Part shown: positions 44,101 to 51,400 of the stretch, in pieces
Numbering within the stretch: the stretch's first letter is position 1
How the letters are laid out: every line of letters starts with the position of its first letter
Assembly: GCA_029263395.1 (NCBI GenBank)
Contig: JAJCXO010000025.1
Coordinates: 30,040 to 94,039 of the forward strand
Origin: Acidobacteriota bacterium
Lineage (GTDB): Bacteria; Acidobacteriota; Thermoanaerobaculia; Multivoradales; J023
DNA: 64,000 nucleotides
Direction of reading: 5' to 3'
Translations under genes and position numbers: made by a program
Notes under the pieces: generated by a model
What the model was told of the DNA's origin: nothing
The model's input: the letters and a program-made list of their open reading frames with translations, nothing else
Databases searched by the model: none

Positions 44101-44964
44101 AACAACTCGACCCAAGAGCCGCAGGACGGCGAAGCTGTCGCCGAGGATGGCAGCAACGGTTCCAGTGAAGACGGCGCTAGTGAAGACGGCGCCAGTGAAG
44201 ACGACGCCAGTGAAGACGACGGACCTGAGCGCCCCTTCCGGCTGCTCGAGGACGAAGTCGAGATCCCGCAGATGAGCCTCGCCGACCTCACCGCCCTCGA
44301 AGCCGACTTGGCGCGCTGCAAGGCGATCCTCGAGCGCCTCGGCCCGGTCAACGTGCTCGCCGCCACCGAGTATGACGAACAACTCGAGCGCGAAGAGTTC
44401 CTCACCGCCCAGCGTAAAGACGTTGCCGAATCGGTCCGCCGTCTGCAGGAAACCATCCAGGAGATCAACGAGACCTCCTCCGATCGATTCCGCGACACTT
44501 TCACCCAAGTCAACGCCAAATTCGGCGAGCTCTTCACCCGCCTCTTCCGCGGTGGCGAAGCCGAGATGCGGCTATTCGACGAAGACGACATCCTCGAAAC
44601 CGGCATCGAAATCATCGCTCGCCCCCCCGGTAAGCGCCCCCAGAACATCATGCTGCTCTCCGGTGGCGAAAAAGCCCTCACTGCCATCGCCCTGCTGTTT
44701 GCCCTCTTCGAGACCAAACCCTCACCGTTCTGTATCCTCGATGAGGTGGACGCACCGCTCGACGACGTCAATGTCATGCGGTTCGTCGAAACCCTCAAAG
44801 AGATGGCCGGTGACACCCAATTCCTGATCATCACCCACAACAAACTGACCATGGAAGTTGCCGCTTCGCTCTACGGCGTCACCATGGAAGAGCGCGGCGT
44901 CTCGAAACTTGTTGCCGTCGAAATGGAAAAGGTCCAGCCTCTCGTCCAAGCCGTCTCGGCTTGA
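41113..44964 (+). CDS. smc: Chromosome segregation protein SMC
   Basis: This 1283-residue protein has the full SMC layout: N-terminal ATPase head with Walker A GPNGCGKSNLSDAI (about 32-45), a long coiled coil, a hinge near residues 530-640, a return coil, and the C-terminal head. The C-terminal head has signature LLSGGEKALTAIA and Walker B FCILDEVDAPLDD. It forms DNA-entrapping dimers with ScpA/ScpB to organise the chromosome. It is longer than a usual ~1180-residue SMC because of an acidic insertion at about 949-1039 in the descending coil. The start ATG directly begins the conserved MKLHSLDISGFKSF. The gene stands alone with about 200 bp upstream. Confidence 0.96.
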   Translation: MKLHSLDISGFKSFVDPVDVKFADGVTAIVGPNGCGKSNLSDAITWVLGEQSAKSLRGSKMEDVIFSGSAKRKPLGMAEVSLTMKSDTGFSGAVDGTMTIGRRVFRTGESQYRLNGKVVRLKQIKELLMDTGLGIRAYSVIEQGKIGMILSGKPQERRKLLEEAAGITRYKARKRIAEIKLEETSANLLRLDDIVSEVERSLRSLKRQASAARRYQAKEGEYQDLLKQVLLGRWARVSDQLGGLDEQLAQLTSEDAEHTAELGRNEATLAEGRETLDELAMELAERHEAQAELAATIEGRQEFVKGARQRSEEVSERLTMGRNQADERRRQSSDFQHSLGNLDDRSQELLSERDEAARAVAEDDEQIAACQAQVEDATARTEAIRQELAEALTQVEGLRSELQRTQVEIERRSYRQRFLGEERNRLDRALGEATGALETAEQKIADINGRLATHTTTRDEFAKNLERLLSREAEASDEARRLENRLVSLEQRQRILVELSEEHAKRRRALVAALAKAGVDEPQFLADQAVPSEGWEAVIDHFLGDLADAVILTDEALGDGDDVIALARRLAEVGSSGIFLRPLPAADNALEVDDPAAIESLTEALGLPDELAGSLPPAYLVATAEDARRLAATHPGVAFVSRDRLWARGGSLHVQGRQAAPGVLARESELEAIAQEIPECEHGLEQTSQLLANLVKERTRHAKEINRLENEIGQLQRESAVAQARRQDAAGRHRKLDDELQGITAESEQIAGELTTFQGEHQDLTERLAATEASHQTLRDDAEKATAAVEEVKEQREALRTVAAGRRGRFELLEERLESHNQEATRIRSQITYAHEQLEIWTREDELLQRRLRELEMAMEQADQELQAALEGKAKSQDSVIEQQAKLDQKRGEIRSLEDLIQDARGTRESLRSRIEKLRIERAGVRQDAEHLSVSYREAFRLAIPGTLEAEPETEADPEAEADDEAQANAEGPEADGQTDADGQTVIMAEAQPAATNNSTQEPQDGEAVAEDGSNGSSEDGASEDGASEDDASEDDGPERPFRLLEDEVEIPQMSLADLTALEADLARCKAILERLGPVNVLAATEYDEQLEREEFLTAQRKDVAESVRRLQETIQEINETSSDRFRDTFTQVNAKFGELFTRLFRGGEAEMRLFDEDDILETGIEIIARPPGKRPQNIMLLSGGEKALTAIALLFALFETKPSPFCILDEVDAPLDDVNVMRFVETLKEMAGDTQFLIITHNKLTMEVAASLYGVTMEERGVSKLVAVEMEKVQPLVQAVSA
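44164..44222 (+). repeat. 15 bp in-frame tandem repeats inside smc
   Basis: Four copies of AGTGAAGACG(G/A)CGC(T/C), the last partial, start at 44164, 44179, 44194 and 44209. They encode repeated Ser-Glu-Asp-(Gly/Asp)-Ala in the acidic insertion of SMC. Such arrays expand and contract by slippage. Confidence 0.85.
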
Positions 44965-45005
44965 GGGTGCGGGCTCATACCTGCAGGGCTGGCACTTCGC
45001 CTGCA

Positions 45006-45025
45006 GGGCCGGCACGGATCGGCCC
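45006..45025 (+). terminator. Possible terminator hairpin after smc
   Basis: GGGCCG (45006-45011) pairs with CGGCCC (45020-45025) about 40 bp after the smc stop. No T-run follows, so termination is uncertain. Just before it, CCTGCAGGGC(T/C)GGCAC is directly repeated. Confidence 0.3.
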
Positions 45026-45057
45026 CTAAGTTAGCGGTGGCGACGCGGCGGCTCGAG

Positions 45058-45447
45058 CTATTTGCCCTGGTCGCCCTTGTCCGCTGACGCCTCGTCATTA
45101 GTCGCATTGCCGGCATCATGGTCACCCATCGCCTCGGCGGCCTGCTCGGCGCCATCCTTCATCGCCTCGGCAGCCTTCTCCACCGCCTGTCCGGCGCCGT
45201 CCTTCACCACCTCGGTGGCACGCTCCATCGCCTCACCTGCAACTTCTTCGAACTTATCCGCTGCCTGGCCTTTGGCGCGCTCCATCTGCTGCGCAACTTC
45301 CGGGCTGTTCTGCGAGATGTACCAAATGCCACCCACAATCAGCAGCAGGGTGACCATCGTGAAGGCCAGTTTGATGAGCTTCTTGAACAGGCTCAGGATC
45401 AGCAGAAACGCCAACAAGCCCAAAACGGCGACGAGGATCATAGACAT
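45058..45447 (-). CDS. Small membrane protein with an amphipathic Ala-rich tail
   Basis: This 129-residue protein has two close hydrophobic segments (about 3-20 and 27-43). A long Ala/Glu/Lys helix with an approximately 11-residue rhythm follows (AADKFEEVAGEAMERATEVVKDGAGQAVEKAAEAMKD, split by glycines), then a Gly/Asp/Asn end. The tail resembles apolipoprotein- or LEA-like helices that lie on membranes. No family is recognised and no partner is evident. It converges with smc. Confidence 0.65.
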   Translation of the reverse strand: MSMILVAVLGLLAFLLILSLFKKLIKLAFTMVTLLLIVGGIWYISQNSPEVAQQMERAKGQAADKFEEVAGEAMERATEVVKDGAGQAVEKAAEAMKDGAEQAAEAMGDHDAGNATNDEASADKGDQGK

Positions 45448-45524
45448 GGTGTTCTCCGGGAGTCGATCATGGGGGACGCGCCAAGGTGCGGCTTGATCTT
45501 AGCAGGGGTAGGGTGCGCCCAAAT

Positions 45525-45864
45525 GCTGAGAGTTTGGCTCTCCCAGGAGTTTTGGCGCAGCCAGAAGCTGAGTTCTTCCTGCTTCGAACCGAAAAGTCCC
45601 ACAAAGAAGCCGGATTCTTCCTCCGTTAGCCGTTCCGGCGTTCGCCAGAAGCTGAGTCCTTCCCGATTTTTACCGTTAGAACCCACGACAAGGCAGAAAA
45701 CTTCCCGCAAAGTGTCATCTGCCACTAGTGACAATGCTGAGATCTTCCCCCATCCAATGCCTTGTCACTGCTGGCAAAGCCGAGAGCTTCCCGCGCCATG
45801 TTCCTTGCCAGTGCTGACACGGCCTCTACCTTCCGACGCCAAAGGCAGAGTCACCAGTGGCGTC
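45525..45864. repeat. Degenerate tandem array, eight units of 42-43 bp
   Basis: Unit starts are 45525, 45567, 45609, 45651, 45693, 45736, 45779 and 45822: four steps of 42 bp, then three of 43. Each unit begins with a core close to GCTGAGATCTTCCCGC (reverse strand: GGGAAG-NN-CTCAGC) followed by about 27 bp of divergent sequence. The array fills most of the ~566 bp gene-free interval between 45448 and 46013. No supported gene was found there. A 98-residue reverse open frame over the 42 bp units shows a 14-residue rhythm, but it loses phase in the 43 bp units. Confidence 0.75.
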
Positions 45865-46013
45865 GAGTCTGACCACTAGACGCCGCACCTTGCGGCAGAA
45901 GGTCGCCGCCAAACGTCGAACGCACCTATGCATCCGCCGAATGTGAACGGCTGGTGGCGCTCCATTCGAAGCCGCTCCAGTGCACGCCAGTGCCGGCCCA
46001 CCCGGGTCGAGAC

Positions 46014-46859
46014 CTACACCAACCAGGCAACCAAATGTGGGGCTCGACGCTCCGCGCAGGCGTCACAAATCGGCGCCAGGTCCTCGAACACCCGTGGCTT
46101 CTCTTCGGGCTCCAAGGGTCCAGCACATCGTCCACAAGGGCCCGTCGCTTCCGCGATCCCGACCACGTGGCGGGGCATCACTGGCAAGGCAGTCGCCACG
46201 CCATCCCCCTGTTGCGTCACCTCCAACGACAGCTTGCCGCCGAACCTGCGATAAACCGTGGGCCGAGCGCCCAGCCGACGCCCGAACGCCTCACTGAACA
46301 CCTTGACACTGCGATAACCCACAAGCCGCGCAATTTCAGACACTTCGAGGCGCGTCGACGCCAGCAGACGACACGCACACTCCAAGCGTCGATCCTCCAG
46401 ATAACGCCGGATCGGCGCCCCGGTGACGCGATGAAACCGGGTCGTGAGGCTATGCCCTCCAATCCCCAGGGTTGCTCTGATCTGCTGCACCGTCAGCCCT
46501 GCCCGAAACAGGTTCTCACGCAGCAGCACCAGGACCGGCCGTAACTGCTTCGGCAGTCGCTCGAGGTCGAGCTCAATGCGCCGCAAGGCCCCAACCTTGG
46601 CCCGCTCGAGCAACACTTCCGGCGACGGTTGACGCGTCGAGGCTGGCTCTTCACCCACAGACGCTGCCGACGCCACAGCATCCGCACCCGCATCCTGCGC
46701 ACCACCCAGCCCAACAGCCCCGAAGTGAGCCGGCCCAACAACCGCCGCCACCGGTTCACGATAGCGGGTCAACACCACCACGTCCCCATCCTTCGCTTGG
46801 CTCAAAACCTCAGAAAGACGGCTCCTGGCCGCGGCGACCGAAAGCTCTGGATACTTCAT
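46014..46859 (-). CDS. Phd/YefM-type antitoxin domain fused to an AraC-type HTH and a zinc-knuckle
   Basis: This 281-residue protein joins three parts rarely seen together. Residues 1-48 (SVAAARSRLSEVLSQAKDGD, VVLTRYREPVAAVVGP) match the Phd/YefM DNA-binding antitoxin domain. Residues about 105-205 are an AraC-family double helix-turn-helix (LTVQQIRATLGIGGHSLTTRF; VSEIARLVGYRSVKVFSEAF). The C-terminal 40 residues contain Cys242, 245, 265 and 268 in a CxxC-x19-CxxC zinc-binding pattern. No toxin gene is adjacent. It is probably a transcription factor that may control itself through the TTGTACAA sites 54-89 bp upstream of its start. Function and target are unknown. Confidence 0.75.
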   Translation of the reverse strand: MKYPELSVAAARSRLSEVLSQAKDGDVVVLTRYREPVAAVVGPAHFGAVGLGGAQDAGADAVASAASVGEEPASTRQPSPEVLLERAKVGALRRIELDLERLPKQLRPVLVLLRENLFRAGLTVQQIRATLGIGGHSLTTRFHRVTGAPIRRYLEDRRLECACRLLASTRLEVSEIARLVGYRSVKVFSEAFGRRLGARPTVYRRFGGKLSLEVTQQGDGVATALPVMPRHVVGIAEATGPCGRCAGPLEPEEKPRVFEDLAPICDACAERRAPHLVAWLV

Positions 46860-46912
46860 CTCGAGTCAGACAACAACATCTCACCGCAGTCAACGCCATC
46901 TGATAGCGCTTC

Positions 46913-46948
46913 TTGTACAACACTTGTTGTACAAGAAATGTTGTACAA
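46913..46948. promoter_or_regulatory. Triple TTGTACAA operator, 14 bp spacing
   Basis: The palindromic octamer TTGTACAA occurs at 46913-46920, 46927-46934 and 46941-46948, starts exactly 14 bp apart. The first two form a larger inverted repeat with their flanking AAC/GTT. They lie in the 152 bp between the unknown gene at 47012 and the fusion regulator, both leftward. This suggests cooperative binding and autoregulation. Confidence 0.7.
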
Positions 46949-47011
46949 CATTCGAAAACCGTTCACCGGCTGCGCCATCCACCGTCCGCACCGCTCACCG
47001 GCCGCACCCGC

Positions 47012-47749
47012 TCACGCGGCTCCGCTAGATCCCGGTTGCGACCGCCGAGGCGGCCGACCGCCGCGATACTTCAAGTATTTCGCCAGCCGATCCAACCCAG
47101 CCAGCCGGTACATCATCGTGCTGAGTGTAAACACCCGGCGGTACGTCCGGTTGAACGCCCGCAACGCCAGCTCCTTGGTTTCAACTTCATCCTCGCGAGT
47201 TTCAAGCCGCTCACCAAGCTCATCCAACGCGCGAGAGAACTCGACCAGCACCGGACGCAGCGAGGCCACCAGGCCCACGGGGTGAACCTTCTGCCCCGCC
47301 ATCGTCGCTGGCTGCAGCAACGGAATCCGGCGCAGCATCCGCAACGCCAGATCCTCCAGCCCCTCACGATCCCGCGGCGTCCGGCCACTGTGCTCCAACA
47401 CCTGCCGAGTCTCCGCGGCGCCATACAGCGACACCATCTGTCGCCGGACCGCCTTCACCTCGTGGCGCAACTGCGGCCCAACCGTGTCGCGCAGCTGCCG
47501 TTGCAGCCACCGTGCCTGCGCCCCCTCGTGACATCGCGCCCCATCCGCCGAATCCAGCGTCTCGCTCTCGTGGACCACCATCCGCCCCAGCACATCCATC
47601 AGATGCGCCACATCTGGCAGACTCTCCCCCTCCTCCAGCACCTGCTCCATCCGCGGCGCCAGCTGCGCCGCAATCGCCTCCCCATCCGCACGTAACATAG
47701 TCGCCAAACGACGCGCCGCCTTCTTACAACGCAACGGGGTCTTGTACAT
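47012..47749 (-). CDS. Helical cytosolic protein of unknown function
   Basis: The start at 47749 (MYKTPLRCKKAARRLATM) has GAGAGG about 10 bp upstream; an in-frame start at 47836 lacks one. The 245-residue protein is almost entirely alpha-helical and rich in Arg, Glu and Leu. It has no transmembrane segment and no recognised catalytic motif. A C-terminal segment (FNRTYRRVFTLSTMMYRLAG) is the most aromatic part, followed by a basic disordered tail. It lies upstream of the Phd-AraC fusion gene on the same strand, separated by the TTGTACAA sites, so it may be regulated with it. Confidence 0.6.
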   Translation of the reverse strand: MYKTPLRCKKAARRLATMLRADGEAIAAQLAPRMEQVLEEGESLPDVAHLMDVLGRMVVHESETLDSADGARCHEGAQARWLQRQLRDTVGPQLRHEVKAVRRQMVSLYGAAETRQVLEHSGRTPRDREGLEDLALRMLRRIPLLQPATMAGQKVHPVGLVASLRPVLVEFSRALDELGERLETREDEVETKELALRAFNRTYRRVFTLSTMMYRLAGLDRLAKYLKYRGGRPPRRSQPGSSGAA

Positions 47750-47914
47750 GGTGAGAGTCCTCTCGGTTGATCGAGGAAAAGTGCAGGCGCGATTCCGTCG
47801 AACTTCCCGCATAGAGAGATCGACGATCCCAGACAAAGATTATAGTACTGAATCTGAGGGTAAGCTCGGCAAATCCGGCCGAATCATTCGATCGCAGGCG
47901 GGTCTCGCTGGGGA

Positions 47915-47943
47915 TTGCGGACCGCGTCGAGTTGCCCTAGAAT
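47915..47943 (+). promoter_or_regulatory. Promoter of tRNA-Thr
   Basis: TTGCGG (47915-47920), 17 bp spacer, TAGAAT (47938-47943), followed by a GC-rich discriminator as expected for stable RNA promoters. Transcription would start about 24 bp before the tRNA. Confidence 0.55.
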
Positions 47944-47973
47944 CCAGGCCCCGCCGGTCGTGTTGGGACTCAG

Positions 47974-48048
47974 GCCGATGTAGCTCAGTGGTAGAGCAGC
48001 TGATTCGTAATCAGCAGGTCAGCGGTTCAAATCCGCTCATCGGCTCCA
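47974..48048 (+). tRNA. tRNA-Thr (anticodon CGT)
   Basis: A complete cloverleaf is visible. The acceptor stem is GCCGATG with CATCGGC. The D arm is AGCTCAGTGGTAGAGC. The anticodon arm is GCTGA-TTCGTAA-TCAGC with anticodon CGT reading ACG. The T arm is GCGGTTCAAATCCGC. The discriminator T at 48045 is followed by an encoded CCA. The accessory island begins directly downstream, as is common for tRNA-associated integration. Confidence 0.96.
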
Positions 48049-48493
48049 TGTTAAGTCGTTTTATATCAACAGTTGCGTGATATGTGACTGAGGCCGGAAT
48101 GGGCCGAAATCGGGTTTAGGGTCACCATAGGGTCAGTTTGGCGTGAAACTTGGTGAAACACCTTAACCGGGTGAAACGGCCTGAGACACATCCGCCGCCA
48201 CGGGCTTTCGGTCATCAGCTACCAGAGCGCCCAATCGCCCAATGTAGGCTCAGATGAGGCTCCGAGCGAGCACCGTGCTTCGCCCACTGGCCAGCCCAGC
48301 TAGGGGTGGCCAGGACGGAGTCCGTAAAGTGGCCGACGTTCTGGCTCGTCGTGACGAACCGATCCTGCAAGACCAACGAGAGGATCAGCAACCATATCTG
48401 ACAGTGAAGTCAGGGCGATCAAAGGCGGAACCGGTGTTGATCGGGGATGCGAGTTGAAAGTGGGCACTTGTGCCATTCGCAAACTAGACTCTT
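48049..48493. other. Gene-poor stretch between tRNA-Thr and the defence operon
   Basis: No gene is supported. Shortly after the tRNA the sequence has a GGGTCA direct repeat (GGGTCACCATAGGGTCAG, about 48119-48136), possibly an old recombination site. No integrase frame and no second copy of the tRNA 3' end were found in the window. The rest shows no clear repeat or RNA structure. Confidence 0.45.
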
Positions 48494-51400
48494 TCAGTCC
48501 TCGAACCACTGGACATCGTCACGTACCGCTCGAGCTCTCTCTTTACCTAGCAAAGCTCGCCCGATGCGAAAGAAATGCCGGCGCATGGCCTCTCGGTCAT
48601 CGAGATCACCGTTCGGAATCTCGAACACCTCGTAGAAGCGGCTGCGGAGCTCCTCACGGATCTGGCGATCCCGCTGGCTCGTCGCAGGGTTGCCGTGAAG
48701 GTGGGCACTGAGGCCATCGAGGTAGATGCAGATCCCCTCCTCGTCCTCGCTGTCGAAAAAGAAGTCGGGGGTCGTTGTCCCCAGGGGCTTCCCCAGGTCG
48801 ACCGGATATTGGGGTTTGCTGCCATGAAACCCAGCGCGCGCCAGGAGCCGCCCAAGTCTAGCCTCGGCTTCGTTGACCGGCTGCTCTGTGGCCCTCTCGG
48901 CCGGCAACAGCGGCGCGAGATCGTGGCTGAAAGTCAGATCTTCGCCCCATTCCGCGAGTCTCGCAGCGGCGAGGTGCCGATCGAGATGCCGGTGGTAGTA
49001 GGAGTTGCGAAAGTTCTGGAGACAATCGATGCACGAAGTCGGGCACTGCCCGGCGCAGCCCTCGACCAGGCGTCGCGCGGCGGCAATCACCTCTGGCCAG
49101 CGGCTTAGCATCTGCTCGAGGAGGCCCGAGCCGCCCGGCATGGGATCGTAGAGCAGGATATCAAGGCGTTGATCCCCAGTCCGGCCTATGGCGAGAAGAT
49201 GTAAATCGTCGAGCTCCATCTCCAAGACTTCCGACGCGCCGTGGCGGAGGCTTTCCACCACGCTGAACGCTTCGGTGCGATCGGCACAGTCGAGCAAGGC
49301 GATGGCGTCAGCCACGATGTCGGCGTGGAACCCGACCGACTCGACGCGCTTGCCGCAGCGCTCTCGGTGGTCCTTGCCGAAGCGGTCTCGGTCGGCCTGG
49401 GAAGCAAACGGCGAACGGCTCTGACCACAGACCCGGCAGACCGGGTAACCAAGATTTCCAGCATCACGGACGAGGCTTGCGGCGCCAGCGTTGACCAGCC
49501 GCAACCGCAGGGCGCGGCGCAGAGTGAGGTCGCGGGCGCCCCAGCTACAGAGTTGTCCGCCATCGTGGCGCTGGCGCTCGTAGCCGTAGACCGCAACCGG
49601 GAGCTGGAATCGATGCTCTTCTTCGTCCGAGATCTGGGAAAAGTGGCTGAGATCGACATCGCAGATCGGGATGCTTACTAGAGTGGTGGCACCGAGCCCG
49701 ACAGGTCTCACCGCTGCCGCGGTGCCGACCTCGGAAACTGCCTCGTTTGGCACGTCCACTTGAAAGAGGATCGGCTCATCGGCTTCGAGGTGGAAGAAGC
49801 GCGGGATGTACCGGTGGCCGTTGGCGTAGATCATGTTGCCGGGGACGTACTCGCGCAGCGCCAGAGCTAGATTGCGACGTAGCTCCCAGTCGCGGAGCCC
49901 AGGAACCCCGAACGGGGCCTGGAAATAGCCGACCGTCCAGCCAGTGTCGAGGCCATAGCCCGGCAAGAAGCCCTCGGCAGCCAGCACACCGTAGGTCAAG
50001 GTATCGTCGTAACCTTCTGCATCTTGCCGCCGACGGGCGGTTCGCCCCTTGAGCCGCTTGACCAGCCGATCACAGCGCCGAAAGAGCGCGTCCTCGTCGG
50101 AGTCGAGGGTACCCTTGCGCGACCGGAGCAAGTCTAGTCGCGCCATCTGGTCGAGTGCCCAGCGTAGGCGGCGGTTCAAGCGCCGGAGCACAGCTGCCAG
50201 CTCACCGCCGAGCTCGGCCAGGTAGCGGTCCAGAGTCTCGGGCTCGACCACCGCGGCGTCGTCGGCCGGCCATCCTTTGGCGAACAGGCGCGCTATGTGC
50301 TCAGTAAGAGCCTCTCGGTGCTTGGAAACGACGGTGGTCAGATCGCTAACGTCAAAGTCCTGGTGCCGCACGTGGCCCTGTTGGTCGAAGAGATACGGCC
50401 GTATCTGCGGCGGGAAGCAACGCTCCAGCATAGCTCGGATCTCACGACGGTCGACGCCCCCCAGCGTGCTGCCTCGGCGCCCGAGTTGGTGGAGCACCGT
50501 GAGCACCGCTGCATGGACGTGCTTGCGGACCATGACAGCATTTCTCAGGTTGAAGCTCGGCGGCAGGATCAGGCCTTCCAGAAGCTTTAGAGGATCGACG
50601 AAGTAGGCTCGATCATGACTGGCTGGTCGCGCGTAGGTCAGGTTGGTCGCCATCCGGTGCCGCCGCCCAGCCCGACCTGCGCGCTGCCAGTAGTTGGCCG
50701 GCAGCGGCGGCACGTTGCGCATCAGCACGGAGTCGAGGGCGCCGATGTCGACCCCAAGCTCCAGGGTGGGGGTGCAGACCAGGGTATTGACCAACTCACC
50801 CTGGCCCTTGAAAGTGCGCTCGAGGAACTCGCGATCGGCCTGCGGGATCTGTGCCGAGTGTTCCCGCGAGCGCAACATGGCGAAATTCTGGTCCAGCACC
50901 ATGAGATCGTAATTGTCAGGATCTTCCTTCTCGTAGGTGAGAGTGCCCGAGCAGCGCCACACCGGACAGGCCATCTTCGGAGCTTCTCTGGGATGAGGGC
51001 GCCGACACATGCCGCAACGGAACACGCCCTCGTGTGCGTGTAGCAGAAGTTTGTCAGCATCGATTTGTCGCACACCGGTACAGCCTGTGAGGGCCTTGTC
51101 GCGCGAGCCTCTGAGTGTCACCGGTACGAGCAGCTCCAGTTGGTCACCGACCAGGTCCCATAGCTCCTCCAGGAAGGTCTCGATATCGTCGACCGGCAGG
51201 CCCCAGCGCCTGGCGGCCCGGCGGGCGACGGTCTCGCCACCCCCGCTCAGCCACTGTTTGACGCGGTTCCCGTTGTCTTGCTCGGCGCGGCGCAGTTTGA
51301 GACCTGCCGGCGGAGGCAGCTGCGGTAAGTAGCCACGTTGAATCTCCCGCTGGCTCTCATGCCAGTAGCGAGAGTAGATGTGGCCTTCGCGGTCCAGGAG

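Noticed and set aside
45438..45734. 98-residue leftward gene in the repeat array
   Set aside because: The 14-residue rhythm follows from the 42 bp DNA repeat and breaks in the 43 bp units; no start with a ribosome-binding site was seen.
45525..45864. CRISPR array
   Set aside because: The period is regular, but the conserved part is only about 15 bp and degenerate in every unit, and no cas gene is present.
48049..48493. Integrase or attachment-site remnant after tRNA-Thr
   Set aside because: A GGGTCA repeat is present, but no integrase coding frame and no duplicated tRNA 3' end can be found in the window.
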